A stretch of 64,000 nt of DNA from Pictodentalium vernedei (GCA_031216915.1 CM062296.1:449438287-449502286), one strand, 5' to 3'. Numbered from the stretch's first letter, positions 1 to 11,720 are shown. The notes: generated from the sequence alone by a model not told the origin. Program-made: numbers and translations.

Positions 1-1640
1 CATGTAGTCGCTACTCTCCTTCTGATACGTGTGCTACTTGTGTTGTTTGGGATGCCAAGGAGGGTGTCGCCGCAGGCTAATTCTAGTTTTTCAGTCTCCT
101 TTTCAGAGGAACAATTATATGGTGATGGTTCAGCGACACCCATCCAAAATGTGCTGCCCCGTCGCACTCAGATGAGCAAACAGAGCTAGCTGCAAAAGTG
201 CTCATGAATATAAAACAAGGAATAAGGCCTCTTATTCCATTAAAAGCAGCTAGCTCGATCGGTGAAGCGGTAACTCTGCCAGCGGGGGCCGTATCACCAG
301 ATGAGTCTGTAGAATTGGGTAGAGCGAGCACCTTAAAATCAAAAGATCACCCAGAGACGATGGCAGAAGGGAAGAAGCCGGCAAGTTTTAACAGGATGCT
401 CAGCGAGATCTGGGGTCAGATCGTGAGTGGGAAAGCCTTCTCCATCCCGTCAACTATCGGTGCCAACTGTTGCAGTGGCACGAAAGTTAACTGAGTCAGA
501 GCTAACATCCTCGGCCGATCGAGGCGCTCCGTCCACACTGCAGCTGGTGTCGGAGCCAGTTACTGTTTCTTCCTCATCGAGTACCAAGCACATTAGTCCG
601 CTCACTAGTTATCCGACTTCGGAAATTCAAGCTGTTCCACAAAGACGCTCCCAGTCTTCCCCGCCGAAGTCGGGTCATCCGGTAGCTTGTACATCGAGGC
701 ATGAATATGGATTCAGGATTTGGGACATCCGGCAAAAAGATCTGGGGACAGATCGCCGTCCCGAGAACAGCAAAGAAACATAAGACCGCTGCTCTGCAAG
801 CCTCAGTTACGGTCTTGCTGTCACAGATAGCACGGCTTATCGCAACTTCCTTCCCAGCCAACACAAGTGCGACCGTCAGCAAACTCTAAGAGTGAGCTGT
901 CGGACGGTGCTGGATCTAATTTCACAGCTTAACCAAGCGGATGATGAAGATTCTCCAACCTATACGGAACAACATATGGAAATGTTTTTCTGAATTAGTT
1001 CCCTCTGGTCAGCAAGCTGTGTCTGCTAGGCAGAGGTCTCTTCTTCCATTCACATACCGTTTCCTGGACCTAGCAAATTAAAAACGGTTGGAGAAGATGT
1101 ACAGAGAGCTCTGCGTTTGGATGATCAGGCTATGAATAGGGACATATCGCTACCTGCATCATTCAATGTCTGCTCAGATGTGATCGAATCTACAATTGAT
1201 TCTAGTTGGGCAGTTTTGGACGCTATGTCTTACGCAGATCATTTCACCAAGGCTTTGGACCATCGTCTTGTGGGGAAAGAATTTTACGATATTAATGCGT
1301 CGCTCAGATCTAGAGTTCTTTCTAGGGCAGTTATGTATGCCACACATCATTCCGCCCTTACAGTGGCTAATATGAAATTATTAAGACGTGATGGTGCATT
1401 GGCATCGTCTTCTTTGATTGATGATCAGGTGAAGAGCTCTCTTAGAGTCGCTCAGGTTTCAGGATATACATTGTTTGATGACAAGTTGTCCTTGGTGTAC
1501 AATGAAGCTACCAAGAAAGCTACCAGCATTCTTTTGCTGAGGTCAGTTACCCAGCATCATCCATATGCTGTACGTGGTAGGCAAGGGGGCTCCAGTTCGC
1601 AGCCAGCAAAGAAAAGCTCCCTGTGGGGTTTCTAGTAAAC
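1..1640 (+). pseudogene. DIRS gag-like ORF1 remnant (B1)
   Basis: Broken pieces of the first ORF. The first 60 bases encode a Cys-containing stretch that matches the Cys-rich start of the longer B2 ORF (22393). The best preserved part, 1117-1635 (about 170 residues), contains the segment YADHFTKALDHRLVGKEF followed by an Ala/Ser-rich stretch ending in VANMKLLRRDGALASSS. B2 has the counterpart CADHLTRALAQRLDGKEF, then VANLELVRCDAALASSTR. No enzymatic motif is seen. By position this is the nucleic-acid-binding/structural ORF of DIRS elements. The reading frame changes several times between 200 and 1100. Confidence 0.75.
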
Positions 1641-1744
1641 CCTCGTACAATTATTCTGGAAACCGGCAGTACAGCGACTCTGGAGAGGGGCGTAAGTCTT
1701 ACAGAGACTATAAATCAGATGCCCTTAGGCCGACGGCATGAGGT

Positions 1745-2795
1745 GGTTCTCAGGGAGGACATGGTTTCTCCTCCCAAAGGCCTCACAGGTCTTACAGGTG
1801 ATGGTCAAAACCTCTATTGCTCTCCAGTTGGCGGAAGATTGTCAAACTTCATGAAAAACTGGACGGATATAATGGAAGATCAATGGGTCAGAAATGTAGT
1901 CAGGTCGGGACTCCGACTATCATTCAGATCAAAGCCCCCACTTGCAAGAAGTCCACGTTGGACAGTTCTTCCGGCAAATCCTTCAAAAAAGGAGTCTCTT
2001 TTGCACAAGTTCAGTCTCTCCTGCTAAAAGACGCAATACAGGTTGTAGAAAGTCCCAACTCACCGTGATTTAACAGTCACCTGTTCCTTGTGCCGAAAGC
2101 AGGTGGCCGGTTTCGACTGGTCACAGACTAGAGCTGGATAAACAAACTGATTGTTGCTCCAAAGTTCTATATGGAAACCATTCAGTCAGTGTAAGAGCGA
2201 GCATTTGAGTGCAGGACTTTGCGGCAAGCATAGATCTAAAAGATGCATACTTTCATGTTATGGTATATCTGGCTTTCAATAGTACTTGCATTTTGCCGTC
2301 CAAGGGAAGTTTTACCAGTTCAGAGCGATGTGTTTCCGTCTGAACCTGACACCTTGGGCATAATGAACTCGGTAATGTCGTACTTCCGAGCTCATTCAGT
2401 CGTGGTTACATCGGCTTATCTGGACAACATTCTTCAGAGATACGGCAACAAAGATGCACTTCAGAACGATGTGCATAGTCTGCTTTACTTATTCCGATGT
2501 CTCGGTTTCATAGTAAACAAAAAAAGTCGGATTTAGCTCCATCCAAGTCATTCATTCACTTGGGAATGAGCTTCGAGACTCATTGCAATCTGGTTCGCCT
2601 TCCTATAACCCAGGCGAGATTGGTCAGTTACTATGCTTGCTTCTGTCAAAACACTCTAACTGTATCGGCGAGAGAGTTCATGCGACTAATGGGTCTGTGC
2701 AGAGCAGCGGCGGACTTGATTCGGCTGGGACGCTTACGCACGTGTCCTCTCCAGATATTCTTTACTCAGAACTGGAGTGTTAAGACACATTCGTG
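1745..2795 (+). pseudogene. DIRS reverse transcriptase remnant (B1)
   Basis: RT domain split over at least three frames. In order: a stretch matching VGGRLSRFLTNW of B2 (near 1825), the LFLVPK motif of the fingers (near 2080), the substrate-site region near 2230-2350 now frameshifted, and the catalytic motif at about 2410-2450 reading TSAYLDNILQRYGN. The usual xxDD box is LDN here, whereas B2 has LDD. The region after the active site (FIHLGMSFETH) is well kept at 2545-2585. Known function: copies element RNA into DNA. This copy is not functional. Confidence 0.85.
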
Positions 2796-2799
2796 AGAA

Positions 2800-3290
2800 C
2801 ACCAGATTGTTTTAACAGATCTGATAAAACAAAAAGTTCAGATTTGTGCGGATCTCGAGTGGTTAACTCAAGAAGTTCCGCTTCAAGTACTGGACCTGGT
2901 CTTTACTATTATGACGGATGTGAGCCTGACAGGTTGGGTGCGTCCCTGATTCCTATTGACCTGAAGTGCCAGGGTCTTTGAGACTCTTTGTTCCTGCAAA
3001 AGCAAGTAAACATCAAAGAGGTGATGTCTATTTGGCTTGCACTGATGCACTGGATTACTCGCTTAGCGAACGTCCACGTGCAGATTCTGTTAGACAATTC
3101 GACAGTAGTGGCGTATCTCAGGAACCAGGGCGGCACTCATACAGTTCCTCTATGCGAATTGACAGAGAAAATTCTCCTATTTGCTCTGACTCATCACGTT
3201 CATCTCTCAGTCCATCATATTCTGGGTCGTCTGAATGTAGTAGCAGACTCACTCTCAAGGAAGGGTCACCTGTTGTCATCGCAGTGGACT
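2800..3290 (+). pseudogene. DIRS RNase H domain remnant (B1)
   Basis: Downstream of the RT, the motif TIMTDVSLTGWG (first catalytic Asp, about 2905-2940) is followed after a frame change by LDNSTVVAYLRNQGGTH (about 3090-3140, another catalytic Asp) and HILGRLNVVADSLSRKG (about 3215-3270, final Asp). This order is typical of DIRS RNase H, which degrades RNA in the RNA-DNA hybrid. From 2988 the frame stays open to 3989 and runs straight into the recombinase N-terminal region, so in the living element RT/RNase H and YR were probably overlapping or fused frames. Confidence 0.85.
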
Positions 3291-3739
3291 CTCAACAAAC
3301 GAATATTCTGGCAGATTTGCTACCAGTGGGATCGTCCCATGACAGATCTCTTTGCCACAAACCTAAACAATCACCTACCAACGTTTGTGTCACCTTGTCC
3401 GGATCATCAAGCGTATGCTGTAGATGCTCTATCAATCTCATGGAATGGAATAATAGGATATGCATATCCTCCAAATCCACTGATTCAGCAGATTCTGTTA
3501 AAAATCAAACAGTCTCACTGCAGAATCTTGCTAGTAGCACCTCTGTCATCTCAGAAACCCTGGATCAACTTGATAAGGTGTCTGTTATGGAAGCTTCCTC
3601 CTCTCAAGGACCTTCTGTATCAGGGGAAGTCCCACACACTGCATCACAACCTGGAAGGTCTCAACCTTCACGTATTTCCGTTGTGTGGTCCTTCTTGCAT
3701 GGGAAGCAGTTTACAGGACAGCCAGTGGACGCAATTTCT

Positions 3740-4735
3740 TTGTAGGAGGACCTCCTCTTCGCTGAATTACACAGCGAAATGGAGGGTTTTCTTTCATTGG
3801 TGTAAAGACCAGTCAGTGGATATCTATAATCCATCTATTCCTCAGATTGCCAATTTTCTGGTCTACTTGTCTGACGTATTCAAACTGCAGCCCGTTACCA
3901 TAAAGGGCTATAAGTCTATGTTATCAGACACATATTTTCATCATGATAACGAGTATTGGATTAGATCCTTCAATATCCAAGCAAGTTAAAAATTTCTCTA
4001 TCCATAGACCTAGAACCCTCTGATTAATTCCTAAGTGGAATTTGGCTTGGGTTCTTTTGAATCTTTAAGAGCTCCTTTTGAGCCATTAGATGATGTAGAA
4101 TTTAAATTCCTCACTTATAAAATCGCTTTTCTCTTAGCCTTCTCTTCTGCCAGACGAGTTAGTGAACTCCATGTATTATCTGTGGAAGATTCCCATTACC
4201 ATAGTGTGGGTAATACTATTACTCTTACTATGAAAGCGGGATTCTTGGCTAAGAATCAGATTCCGGATAAGCGGCCCGAACCTATTGTCATTAAGGCCTT
4301 GCCATCCTCGGACAACCGTAGACCACTGTTGTGTCCAGTGAGAGTGATGTGCATATATAAATGTCGATCTAGCTTCATTCGAAAAGGAAGAAAGAGGTTT
4401 TTCCTTTCACTTATTCCTAACAGAAAAGATATTTCTGTTCATTCAGTCGTTAGATGGATTCAATAGGCAGTAAGAATTGCTTATGAGAACCTATCGGCGG
4501 ATCAACGTTCTGTCAATAAGATTTCAGCGCATGAGGTTAGGGCACTGTCTTCTTGTTGGGCTTATTCAAATAGTATTGCTATTACTGGTTTAATGAAGGC
4601 AGCCTACTGGGTGCAACCGTCTTCATTTACAAAGTTCTATCTTAGAAATTTGGAGTCTATCTCTGGTGACCTGAGGTCCTAGGGTCCTCTTTCTGTCGCA
4701 CAGAATGTCGTCCATTAATAATACATCTCAGTGAT
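3740..4735 (+). pseudogene. DIRS tyrosine recombinase remnant (B1)
   Basis: The N-terminal core-binding region (3750-3960) reads AKWRVFFHWCKDQSVD and later LQPVTIKGYKSMLSDTY. The catalytic domain starts about 4100 with SSARRVSELHVLSV, holding the first catalytic Arg. The frame stops at 4464-4466, but the same frame continues with SAHEVRALSSCWAY (HxxR box, about 4525-4565) and SSFTKFYLRNLES with the presumed nucleophile Tyr (about 4622-4660). The R...HxxR...Y layout is that of tyrosine recombinases, which join the circular DNA intermediate to the target. At least two stops and a frame break make it inactive. Confidence 0.87.
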
Positions 4736-4808
4736 GTCTTTGACAGTCTGCTCAAGCACTGACGCCTTTCCGCTGCCCTCTTCGTTCTGAGGAATCTCCT
4801 TCAGAACA

Positions 4809-4829
4809 GGGGGGGGGGGGGGGGGGGGG
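4809..4829 (+). repeat. Poly-G tract (21 G) after the recombinase ORF of B1
   Basis: Uninterrupted run of 21 G shortly downstream of the YR remnant. The B2 (28590-28608) and B3 (47123-47142) copies carry runs of 19 and 20 G at the same relative place. Confidence 0.95.
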
Positions 4830-5340
4830 TGGGAAGGCAGTTTTTCCCTTTATATCAACTGGCTTTATACAGAAAAGCAAGTGAATACCTCCTCCAGTGT
4901 CAGTAGTCCAGCATCGGTGCTGTGTGGTTTTAATGTGTAGCTCGGCGTGAAGCAACAGTTTTGTCTCATTCAATTTATTGCTTTTAAAGTGTAGCTCAGT
5001 GTGAAGCATATGTATATGTTACGTGTCATATGAGCGTTAATATACAATCCTCGGACACTTTTAATGAGTATAAGGCATCTCATTCTCTGGACTTCCTTAC
5101 AATTGATTTCCTTCACCGAATTATCATAAGGGATATGCTGCCATTAAATGGAGAAATTATTATGTCTTACTCGAGTATATATTGGGTGTTGTGTCATTCT
5201 CTTTTTTTATTGTGAAAAAAGGGATAGACATGAGTAATTCCTGTCTTCTCCTATTCTCCTGTTGGAGCTTTTCTTTGTTATGGAGTAATTGAGATACTAC
5301 TGTATTCTAAAGTCCTAGGCCCTCCTGCCTTTTTACGATC

Positions 5341-5431
5341 CAGCTAAGTCTGGGCCATTGGTTATTAGTATTAAAATATGATAAATTTAAAGTAATTTGT
5401 ATATTTTTTTATACTTACCAATGGCCTAGAT
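5341..5431 (+). repeat. Internal complementary region (B1)
   Basis: Imperfect palindrome: CTAAGTCTGGGCCATTGG on the left pairs with CCAATGGCCTAGA on the right around an A/T-rich centre. The left half is complementary to the element's left end and the right half to its right end. In DIRS elements this region is thought to template the closing of the circular DNA intermediate. Confidence 0.75.
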
Positions 5432-5755
5432 GCAGATGGCCCTCCCATGAATGGGCACTCATACCTCTCCGCTGATAGATATGTATAACATTTAGCAGGC
5501 ATAACTAGGAAGAATGATGTTGACGCCAGTTTCGGTCACTTCCTGGTTACTGTGCATGTGAAGTAAGCTAAAGTATGGAGGACCAGTTAGGACTTTTCTT
5601 TTTCGTTTTGTATGCAAATTTGGGGGATTGGGGGGGGGGCGGGGGAGGGGGTTCAAAATGTGTGTTTGGCCCTGGAAATTAAAGAGTTTGCACCAGCTAA
5701 GTCTGGGCCATTGGTAAGTATAAAACATATGCAAATTACTTTAAATTTAATTTAT
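5408..5755 (+). repeat. Right inverted terminal repeat of B1
   Basis: The end portion, ending GCACCAGCTAAGTCTGGGCC then ATTGGTAAGTATAAAA, is the reverse complement of the left ends of B2 (21296) and B3 (41087). It carries a G-rich run at about 5629-5651. The end is set from the internal complementary region and is good to about 10 bases. Confidence 0.75.
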
Positions 5756-5923
5756 CATTTTTATTGGCAAAGTCGCTGTTCAATTTACAGGGACGGGTAC
5801 TGAATTCATGTTTTCAAGAAAGAAACCTTGCTATTAGAAATCTTTTTATATTTTGGAATTTCAGTACTTTAGTGTTATAACATATACAGTGTTGGATTTT
5901 GCGAGTTCAAGACACACATTTTC

Positions 5924-6701
5924 TTGGGCTGTCTTGACTCAATTTTCGTAGTCGATTAATTGCCATCATTAATCAACCATTAGTCAATTAATAATCATTT
6001 CCCATGAATCCAACAAACATTCTCTAATATACATGTACTTGCCAAATAAATTTAAAACTGACGATGTTTGAATGTCTATACTTCTATGTTGACATAAAAT
6101 GGAAACACAAAAATATCTCTGATTCATCTGAAGAATTTAAACAGAACATTTTTGCAAATATTTCATTTCAAATTTCCAGAAATTTCGAACATAAAACTCT
6201 CTCCATTCCTACGCAAGTTACAACTTAGTACTACAGCTGAACTGACTGTTGTGAGTTTTATGGCAATTTTTCACTTTTGCTGTTTGGATTGTTCCAAGAG
6301 GGTTGTTCGAATATACGAGACCAAGATTCTATTTACGCTGCAGTCTCCAATGACTTCCCGAACTAGGAATTATTCAAAGGTACACCATTTGAACGATATT
6401 CTTTAGTACCAGTTAAAAGAGTGCTGGTTAATACAACAGAGATTGATGAAATAGCAAGACTCAGTGTTTTTTAAAATTACATTGTTGCACAATCATGAGG
6501 AAAAAAGCCATGGGATATTACAAGTAACTATGGTTATTAAAGGTTAATAATCTTACTGTTCATTCACCCCTTTTACATAGTACAATTTAAACCCTACTTG
6601 TACCACTTTAAGAATGAACGACGATCGACTAAAAATAAAAATTGTTGACTACCAGAATAGTCAACGGTTAGTCGACTAAGCAAATAATTGTGACAGCCCC
6701 A
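5924..6701. mobile_element. hAT-like non-autonomous DNA transposon
   Basis: Ends are TTGGGCTGTC and GACAGCCCCA, near-perfect terminal inverted repeats (TIRs), flanked by an imperfect 8-bp target-site duplication: ACATTTTC (5916-5923) and GTATTTTC (6702-6709), 6 of 8 matching with two transitions. An 8-bp duplication is the hAT mark. Subterminal sequence is rich in GTCGATTA/GTCGACTA motifs. No transposase ORF is visible. It ends 68 bases before TAF13 exon 2. Confidence 0.65.
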
Positions 6702-6769
6702 GTATTTTCACGGTTTTTGTGCAAATCTGTCACCTAAAACATCTAATACTGGTTTACCTTTTTTTTCAG

Positions 6770-6836
6770 TTTGAAGAAGATGCGGAAGAAGAGGATGTTC
6801 CACTTGAGAAAAGAAAAAAAATATTTTCCAAAGAAT
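6770..6836 (+). CDS. TAF13: TAF13 exon 2 (TFIID subunit 13, N-terminal acidic/basic segment)
   Basis: Preceded by a T-rich tract and AG acceptor (6768-6769) and followed by the donor GTATGT. It encodes FEEDAEEEDVPLEKRKKIFS then KE plus the first base of a Leu codon (T), completed by TA at the start of the exon at 15952. The acidic stretch followed by a Lys/Arg cluster and FSKEL corresponds to vertebrate TAF13 just before the histone fold. Read-through past 6836 runs into non-homologous sequence, so 6836 is the exon end. The upstream exon with the start codon (about 9-10 residues expected) was not found between 1 and 6769. TAF13 is a small nuclear subunit of the general transcription factor TFIID. 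Confidence 0.93.
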
Positions 6837-7026
6837 GTATGTTGGGTCAATTATTTGGCCAGCTGGCCAAAGCAAGTTGTTTTAGGTGTGAGACAAAAGT
6901 TCGCCTTGTTGAAAGGAACTCAGCCAATATTTGGGTTTTTTTTTCAGTTCGGACTGGTTTTCTGAGTAGGCCATCACCTTCACCCTCTATTTCCAATTCT
7001 GAATAAACATAAGGTGTGCAGACATG

Positions 7027-7278
7027 TTAACCCTTTACCCAATGTAATGGCCAAAACCGGCCAGCGCTATTCTAAAAAAATCGCCAATTAATTTTCATTA
7101 TTTTTTCATTTTTTGTCTCAAAAACATAGGTTATGGCCCCTAGTTGGAACGAGCTCGTCGAGCTCGTTCCAACGAGGGATCATAACCTATGTTTTTGAGA
7201 CAAAAAATTAAAAAAATTGGTTATTCAAGAATTTTTTTTGCAAGTGTCGTCTGCTTTTCAGGTTAGGTAAAGGGTTAA
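7027..7278. mobile_element. TTAA-flanked hairpin MITE, copy 1 (piggyBac-like)
   Basis: Begins TTAACCCTTTACCC and ends GGTAAAGGGTTAA. The TTAA target duplication and CCCTTT-type terminus are piggyBac features. The middle is a long, nearly perfect hairpin in which TAACCTATGTTTTTGAGACA pairs with its complement near 7120-7200, centred on GAGCTCGTCGAGCTC. It has no coding capacity. Confidence 0.82.
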
Positions 7279-7676
7279 GCTGATGAATTGTAAAATAGTG
7301 AGATTTCTGAGCAAAAACAGTGAGATTTTAATTATTAAATGGCTCAAAAAGTGAAATTTATTGATTTTAATAGTGAGATTCTGTTAAAAATCACAATTTT
7401 GGGCTTATTTAACAGAAATTCATTCTGGAAAATAGTGAGTCTCCCTTTAAAATAGTGAGACTTTACATGTCCGAAGGTGCGTAGTTATCTTCAACATTAC
7501 AGTCTTTTTGTTGCCTGCCTCAATCTGTACATTTGATGGAGCTCATTTTTATCCTTAACTGACAATGCAACCACAGTTGTGTCTTCTGAGGACTTATTTC
7601 AATAGACAATGAAATTTGCAAATGGTTGGTTAATTCATCCTCTGAAGGGATAACCTTAAACATGGTCTTTCATGTA

Positions 7677-7897
7677 TTAATCCTTTACCCAATGCTGACA
7701 ATATCAAAATTTATTATTTTAATATTCGTTTTTTCCAAATTTTACAAAAAATTTCAACGAAACCATATCGTGACGAGCTCCAATGAGGGGTCATATGATA
7801 TAGTTTCATTGAAAGTTTTTGAAATATATTTTTTTTTAACTACTTAATTTGTAAATTACGTGGGCAGATGCAGCCGATTCATTAGGTAAAGGGTTAA
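7677..7897. mobile_element. TTAA-flanked hairpin MITE, copy 2 (divergent)
   Basis: Starts TTAATCCTTTACCC and ends GGTAAAGGGTTAA, with a weaker central inverted repeat (ATATCGTGACGAGCTCC against GAGGGGTCATATGATAT). Same termini as the copy at 7027 but a different interior. Lies in TAF13 intron 2. Confidence 0.72.
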
Positions 7898-8177
7898 AGG
7901 CCTTCTGTATATTTTATTCTACACTTTGTAGACTGAGATACAATAATCAAAATTCTGATCACAGAAGTAAGTGATCGTTGGATTTGTCCAACATAAAATA
8001 CTCAATTTTTAGGCTCATTAACAAAAATCTATTCTTGAAAATAGTGCCATGTCTCATTTGAGTACTATAAATCTTTATTCGGTTCCAAAAAATGGTAGTT
8101 CTTGGTGATGTTATCTCTTTTCTTTTCCAATGCCACATGTGATCCAAGACCTGATATTTTACTGCAATGGGTTGCAA

Positions 8178-8431
8178 TTAACCCTGTACCCATTGTAACA
8201 GCAATACTGGACAGCGCTATTCACAAAAATCGCCATTCAATTTTCATTATTTTTTCATTTTTTTTGCTCTCAAAAACATAGCTTATGACCCCCTCATTGA
8301 AACAAGCTTGTTGAGCTTGTTCCAGTGAGAGGTCATAAGCTATGTTTTTGATGCAAAAAGTGAAAAAAATTAGTTATTCCAAAATCTTGTATGCAAATGT
8401 CGTCTTCCTTTCGTGTTAGGTAAAAGGTTAA
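8178..8431. mobile_element. TTAA-flanked hairpin MITE, copy 3
   Basis: TTAACCCTGTACCC at the left and GGTAAAAGGTTAA at the right. The central hairpin (AACATAGCTTATGACC against GGTCATAAGCTATGTT) is shared with copy 1. Confidence 0.8.
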
Positions 8432-8521
8432 CGGAATTGAATGCTAGTATATATAAATCAGTTCCAGTTGATGAAAGATTTGCTGTAATCTGTTGAAATT
8501 TATACATATATTACTGTGATT

Positions 8522-8752
8522 TTAACTGGTAGAGTTAGGTAGAGTGCTAAATTATTTTTTTCATCAAAATTTGTTCACATATGTTTGCTTTGTTATAATT
8601 TTTGGAGAGTGCCTTCCCATAAATTATAACAAGGCAAATCCCAACAGACTATATAATTTCAGTTCAAAGATGATAGGAAGTTCTTCCACTAAGCATGGTA
8701 CCCACACATTAGAGTAAGCCCAAATATGGTCTTCCAGCACTCTTCCATTTAA
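8522..8752. mobile_element. Second TTAA MITE family, copy 1
   Basis: Left end TTAACTGGTAGAG, with AGAGTGCTAAATTA following a small local duplication; right end CCAGCACTCTTCCATTTAA. The central palindrome (TTATAATTTTTGGAGAGTGCC against CCATAAATTATAACAAGG) matches better-preserved copies at 20157 and 33808. Confidence 0.7.
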
Positions 8753-8785
8753 AAGTGGTCAGAGAATTTCCACTATGTCCGGACT

Positions 8786-9961
8786 TAGTGATTAACCAAT
8801 AAGAATTTGCAACCATCATCTGTCTGCCGATTAGTTGTGTGCACAATCGGCCCCATTATGAGTGCCAATGTCAGATGTCACAACTAAAAGAAGTAGTAGA
8901 TTCAAGAACACATAGAATAAGGTTAATTTTACAGTACAGTCAGGTGGATGTGCCCGTTGATCTCTAGAATGAGTCACTGTGCATATGAAAATAAAAATAC
9001 GATGTCAGGAGAAACATGTTGACAGCACAGCATCTTTGATCAATGTGAAAATATGTGACTTACACTTTTTCTGTTTTTAAATTCCACTTCCATTTAAGTT
9101 TAGTTTCAAGATAAAATTGAATAAAATATTTCAAAGGGCAATGAAGTGACATATGTTTATTTCCTTGATTTAATTACTGATTTATGTCCCAATTTGAATT
9201 TTACATTCCAAACCCACGTGGATATACAGGTCAAAACAAAAGTAGGTCTAGTTTTATACACAGTAATTCAGATTGCTTTCGTTGTGGGGCAGAAATCAAT
9301 GACTGAAAATACATTCATAACGTCTGTATTTCCAAATAGCTTCTAAAGCTGCAATTCACTCCATTTTGTAGATTTGTATTCACGTGTCTAGCGACGGAAA
9401 ATCCTGAATGGAAAAATATAATGTTTCACAAATGATAACCAATCCCATAAATCCATGCACAAAATGGCCATACACTATTTTTAGATTGTTTACATAAATA
9501 AGTAACATGCACAACAGATTGAAGTTATACTTCGACAGTGAAAACAATTGGCTGATGAGTGTATTGTATGTTCATTTGTCATTGTCCACTTGACAGTAAA
9601 TAAAAAAGAATTGGGTAACTAGGTTGTTTACAAATGAGCTGACAGTGATATCAAATGAATTTGATTCATAGTACTGGAGGAGTGCTGTCAGTGTACATGT
9701 AACTTGTACAGGGAGTGGGATATTATGTCGAATAATCAACAAATCCTTTCAACACTACTACCAATCAATGTGGCAATTTATTAAGCTAGTTACTGCTTGT
9801 ATGAGGTGGTGAATCAAATGTAAATATGAACAATTTTGATACTGTGGTGTTCCATGCAACCATTGGCATGAACCGATGTTCAAACACTTCTACCGATAGT
9901 CAACCGATGGATTAAAATCAGCCGATGTCAGATGCAATTGCCAAACATCGGTTAATCACTA
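8786..9961 (-). mobile_element. hAT-like element H1, copy 1
   Basis: TIR TAGTGATTAACC at the left and GGTTAATCACTA at the right. Flanks TCCGGACT (8778-8785) and TCTGGACT (9962-9969) form an 8-bp duplication with one mismatch. It is 1176 bp long with no transposase ORF. It is homologous over its whole length, in opposite orientation, to 17021-18123. Confidence 0.85.
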
Positions 9962-10068
9962 TCTGGACTGGATTGTGATCTGATCAAAATTTTCTGTTCT
10001 CTTTCCACCTCACAACACCATGTGAAGACAAACATATGAAAATAGCATCTGTAATTCAATGTTCTCGC

Positions 10069-10328
10069 ATTTCTTATCAACCTACCTCACAATTGTTTAC
10101 AACAGGCTTGCACTATAGTGGAAGTCCCTAACTCGGAAGTATACTCTCTATTTTGTTCTTTCCCAAGTGATTTGGGAAAGAAAAGTAGTGCAAAAGCACC
10201 AGGAAAAAATAAACCAAAACTCTCAAGTGCGACCGGCACACACCCAGTAGGGGACACTCTTCTCCTAGTACTAATCCACCGCTTCTGGTACCAGTGCGCA
10301 GACGTATAACCAATGTGTCATTCTATTT
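10069..10328 (+). repeat. Left inverted terminal repeat of A1
   Basis: Reverse complement of 14849-15105. Recognisable internal blocks are CACAATTGTTTACAACAGGC, AAGTCCCTAACTCGGAAG, CACCCAGTAGGGGACACTC and GCAGACGTATAACCAATG. The same block starts copy A2 at 20690. Confidence 0.9.
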
Positions 10329-10769
10329 TCTTCCGCCATCTTGTAAATATGCATATCTTTTTGCTCATCAACAGAGATACCTTTTGACTCGATGTTGATG
10401 ATGTTCCTGTTCTGAATTGTGGATTCATAGCTGTTTCTTCACCATCCAGACATACAGGGCTGTATTTTTGTATATTCTCTTGATTATTTACCAATATCGC
10501 GCGTGATTTTTGCATACCATGATGTTTCGGTCTCTTGTTCATTAATGCTAACCCTTTAGGTTCTGCTTTTACCTGAGTTAGGTGTCAGCTGGGGGCTTTT
10601 CCCCCCTCTGTTAAGGGTAGAATTTCTGCCAGTTCCCTTTTTGGCTGTTGCGTTATTTTTCTGTTTCCATCAAGCCTTTGCTTCCTGCCACCTTACTCTT
10701 GTGGCTGGGGTTGTCCTGATTTATTTTTTCTTTGGGTTCACCTTCTCATCTACATTGCTCTCACTAGAT

Positions 10770-11720
10770 ATGCCTTGCGGGCAATTTTTGTTGCCTTAGC
10801 ATGTTGAAGATTCCCATTATTCATGCTCCACTTTATGTGGGTGTTCCGTTGCAAGACCCTGTGGGCGGTGTAGTCTTCCACCCTTTGGGCTTCCGTCTTG
10901 TGCAGCAGTCTTTCGGGCCTCCAGAACCGACTCTGTTTGAAGAGAGCTCTACCCCCACATGGAGGTTTGGCAGTCTTTCTGGTAGTGGATACCACCGTAG
11001 CTGCTGACTTTCTTGCAAATAGATGCCTGGTTCCGGGACTGCTGTTCCCCTCCAGTCAACATCTGAGGCTGTCACTAGGGTTGTGACTCCTCCATTGGAG
11101 CCAAGCTCTGTTGCTCTCTCAACTTTTCCGCTTTTGTCAACAGCTACTGATGTATCCCCTCCTGCTGCTGCGCCATCGGTGTCTGTTTCAGCTGGCCTCG
11201 GCTTATCCCTGCAGGGATTTCTGCTTTGGACGTGGTTTCTTGGCCTCACCTTCCCTGACTTCGTGAAGTCAAGACAGGGTTGCCGGACGGTTCCTCTGCT
11301 TTGGTCTCCAAGCCTCAGACTAAGCAGGTTTTGCTTTGGATTCAGATGTCCATGGGGGGTCACCATGGTCTCTGTTGTGCTTCCGTCCACACATTCTGGT
11401 CCTTCAGCCAGTTTAGCGGTACCAGCACAATCCGTGCAGCCTGGACCTTCTGTCCCTTAGAGGTCTGTTGCGACTCTCTCGAGTTCCCACTCTCCAGATC
11501 CTCGATGTATTCATACCCCTATCAGCATCTGCCTTCAGATGTTTTGGCTGCCACCCATCGTTCCAGGTCGGGTGTTCTTGAGGATTGTGACCCTTCACAG
11601 GTTAAGAGGGTCAGATGTGAAGCCACTTTGCCTGATCCTTCCCACGTTGGACCGGCAGATTTGGGCCGTGAGCTTAGGGAGGCCTCTCCTTGCTCACCGG
11701 GGCTCAAAATGAAGGTCCTC
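10770..11720 (+). pseudogene. DIRS gag-like ORF remnant (A1)
   Basis: Starts at the ATG near 10770 (MPCGQFLLP, then a stop), which matches the A2 start MPRTIPCGQCRLPKHVDD at 29635. A Cys-rich, probably metal-binding head is followed by Pro/Ser-rich sequence in shifting frames; for example 11023-11460 is open but low in complexity. No catalytic motif. Assigned from position and similarity to A2. Confidence 0.62.

Larger units (their letters stand above)
1..5755 (+). mobile_element. DIRS-type tyrosine-recombinase retrotransposon, copy B1 (left end outside window)
   Basis: The order gag-like ORF, reverse transcriptase (RT), RNase H, tyrosine recombinase (YR), poly-G tract, internal complementary region and right inverted terminal repeat (ITR) is visible. 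This is the plan of DIRS-group retroelements, which copy through RNA and integrate a circular intermediate with a recombinase instead of an integrase. The window opens inside the gag-like ORF, so the left ITR is missing. The coding parts align with copies B2 (21296-29488) and B3 (41087-48009). Stops and frameshifts occur in every domain, so this copy is dead. It lies upstream of TAF13 exon 2, either in intron 1 or in the 5' flank. Confidence 0.88.

Noticed and set aside
4752-5009. Frame with a polyproline run
   Set aside because: The prolines are the antisense of the DIRS poly-G tract. The same artefact occurs at 47023-47265, 31934-32188 and 40705-40920.
1-5755. LTR retrotransposon or endogenous retrovirus
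   Set aside because: There are no direct long terminal repeats, protease or DDE integrase. Inverted repeats plus a tyrosine recombinase point to DIRS.
1-6769. Exon 1 of TAF13
   Set aside because: No ATG followed by about ten acidic codons and a donor in the right phase could be supported. The ATG at 360 that starts Met-Ala-Glu lies in the DIRS gag remnant.
6837-7006. Coding continuation of TAF13 past 6836
   Set aside because: The frame stays open to 7006 but loses all similarity to TAF13 at a perfect GTATGT donor, and the exon at 15952 supplies the missing residues.
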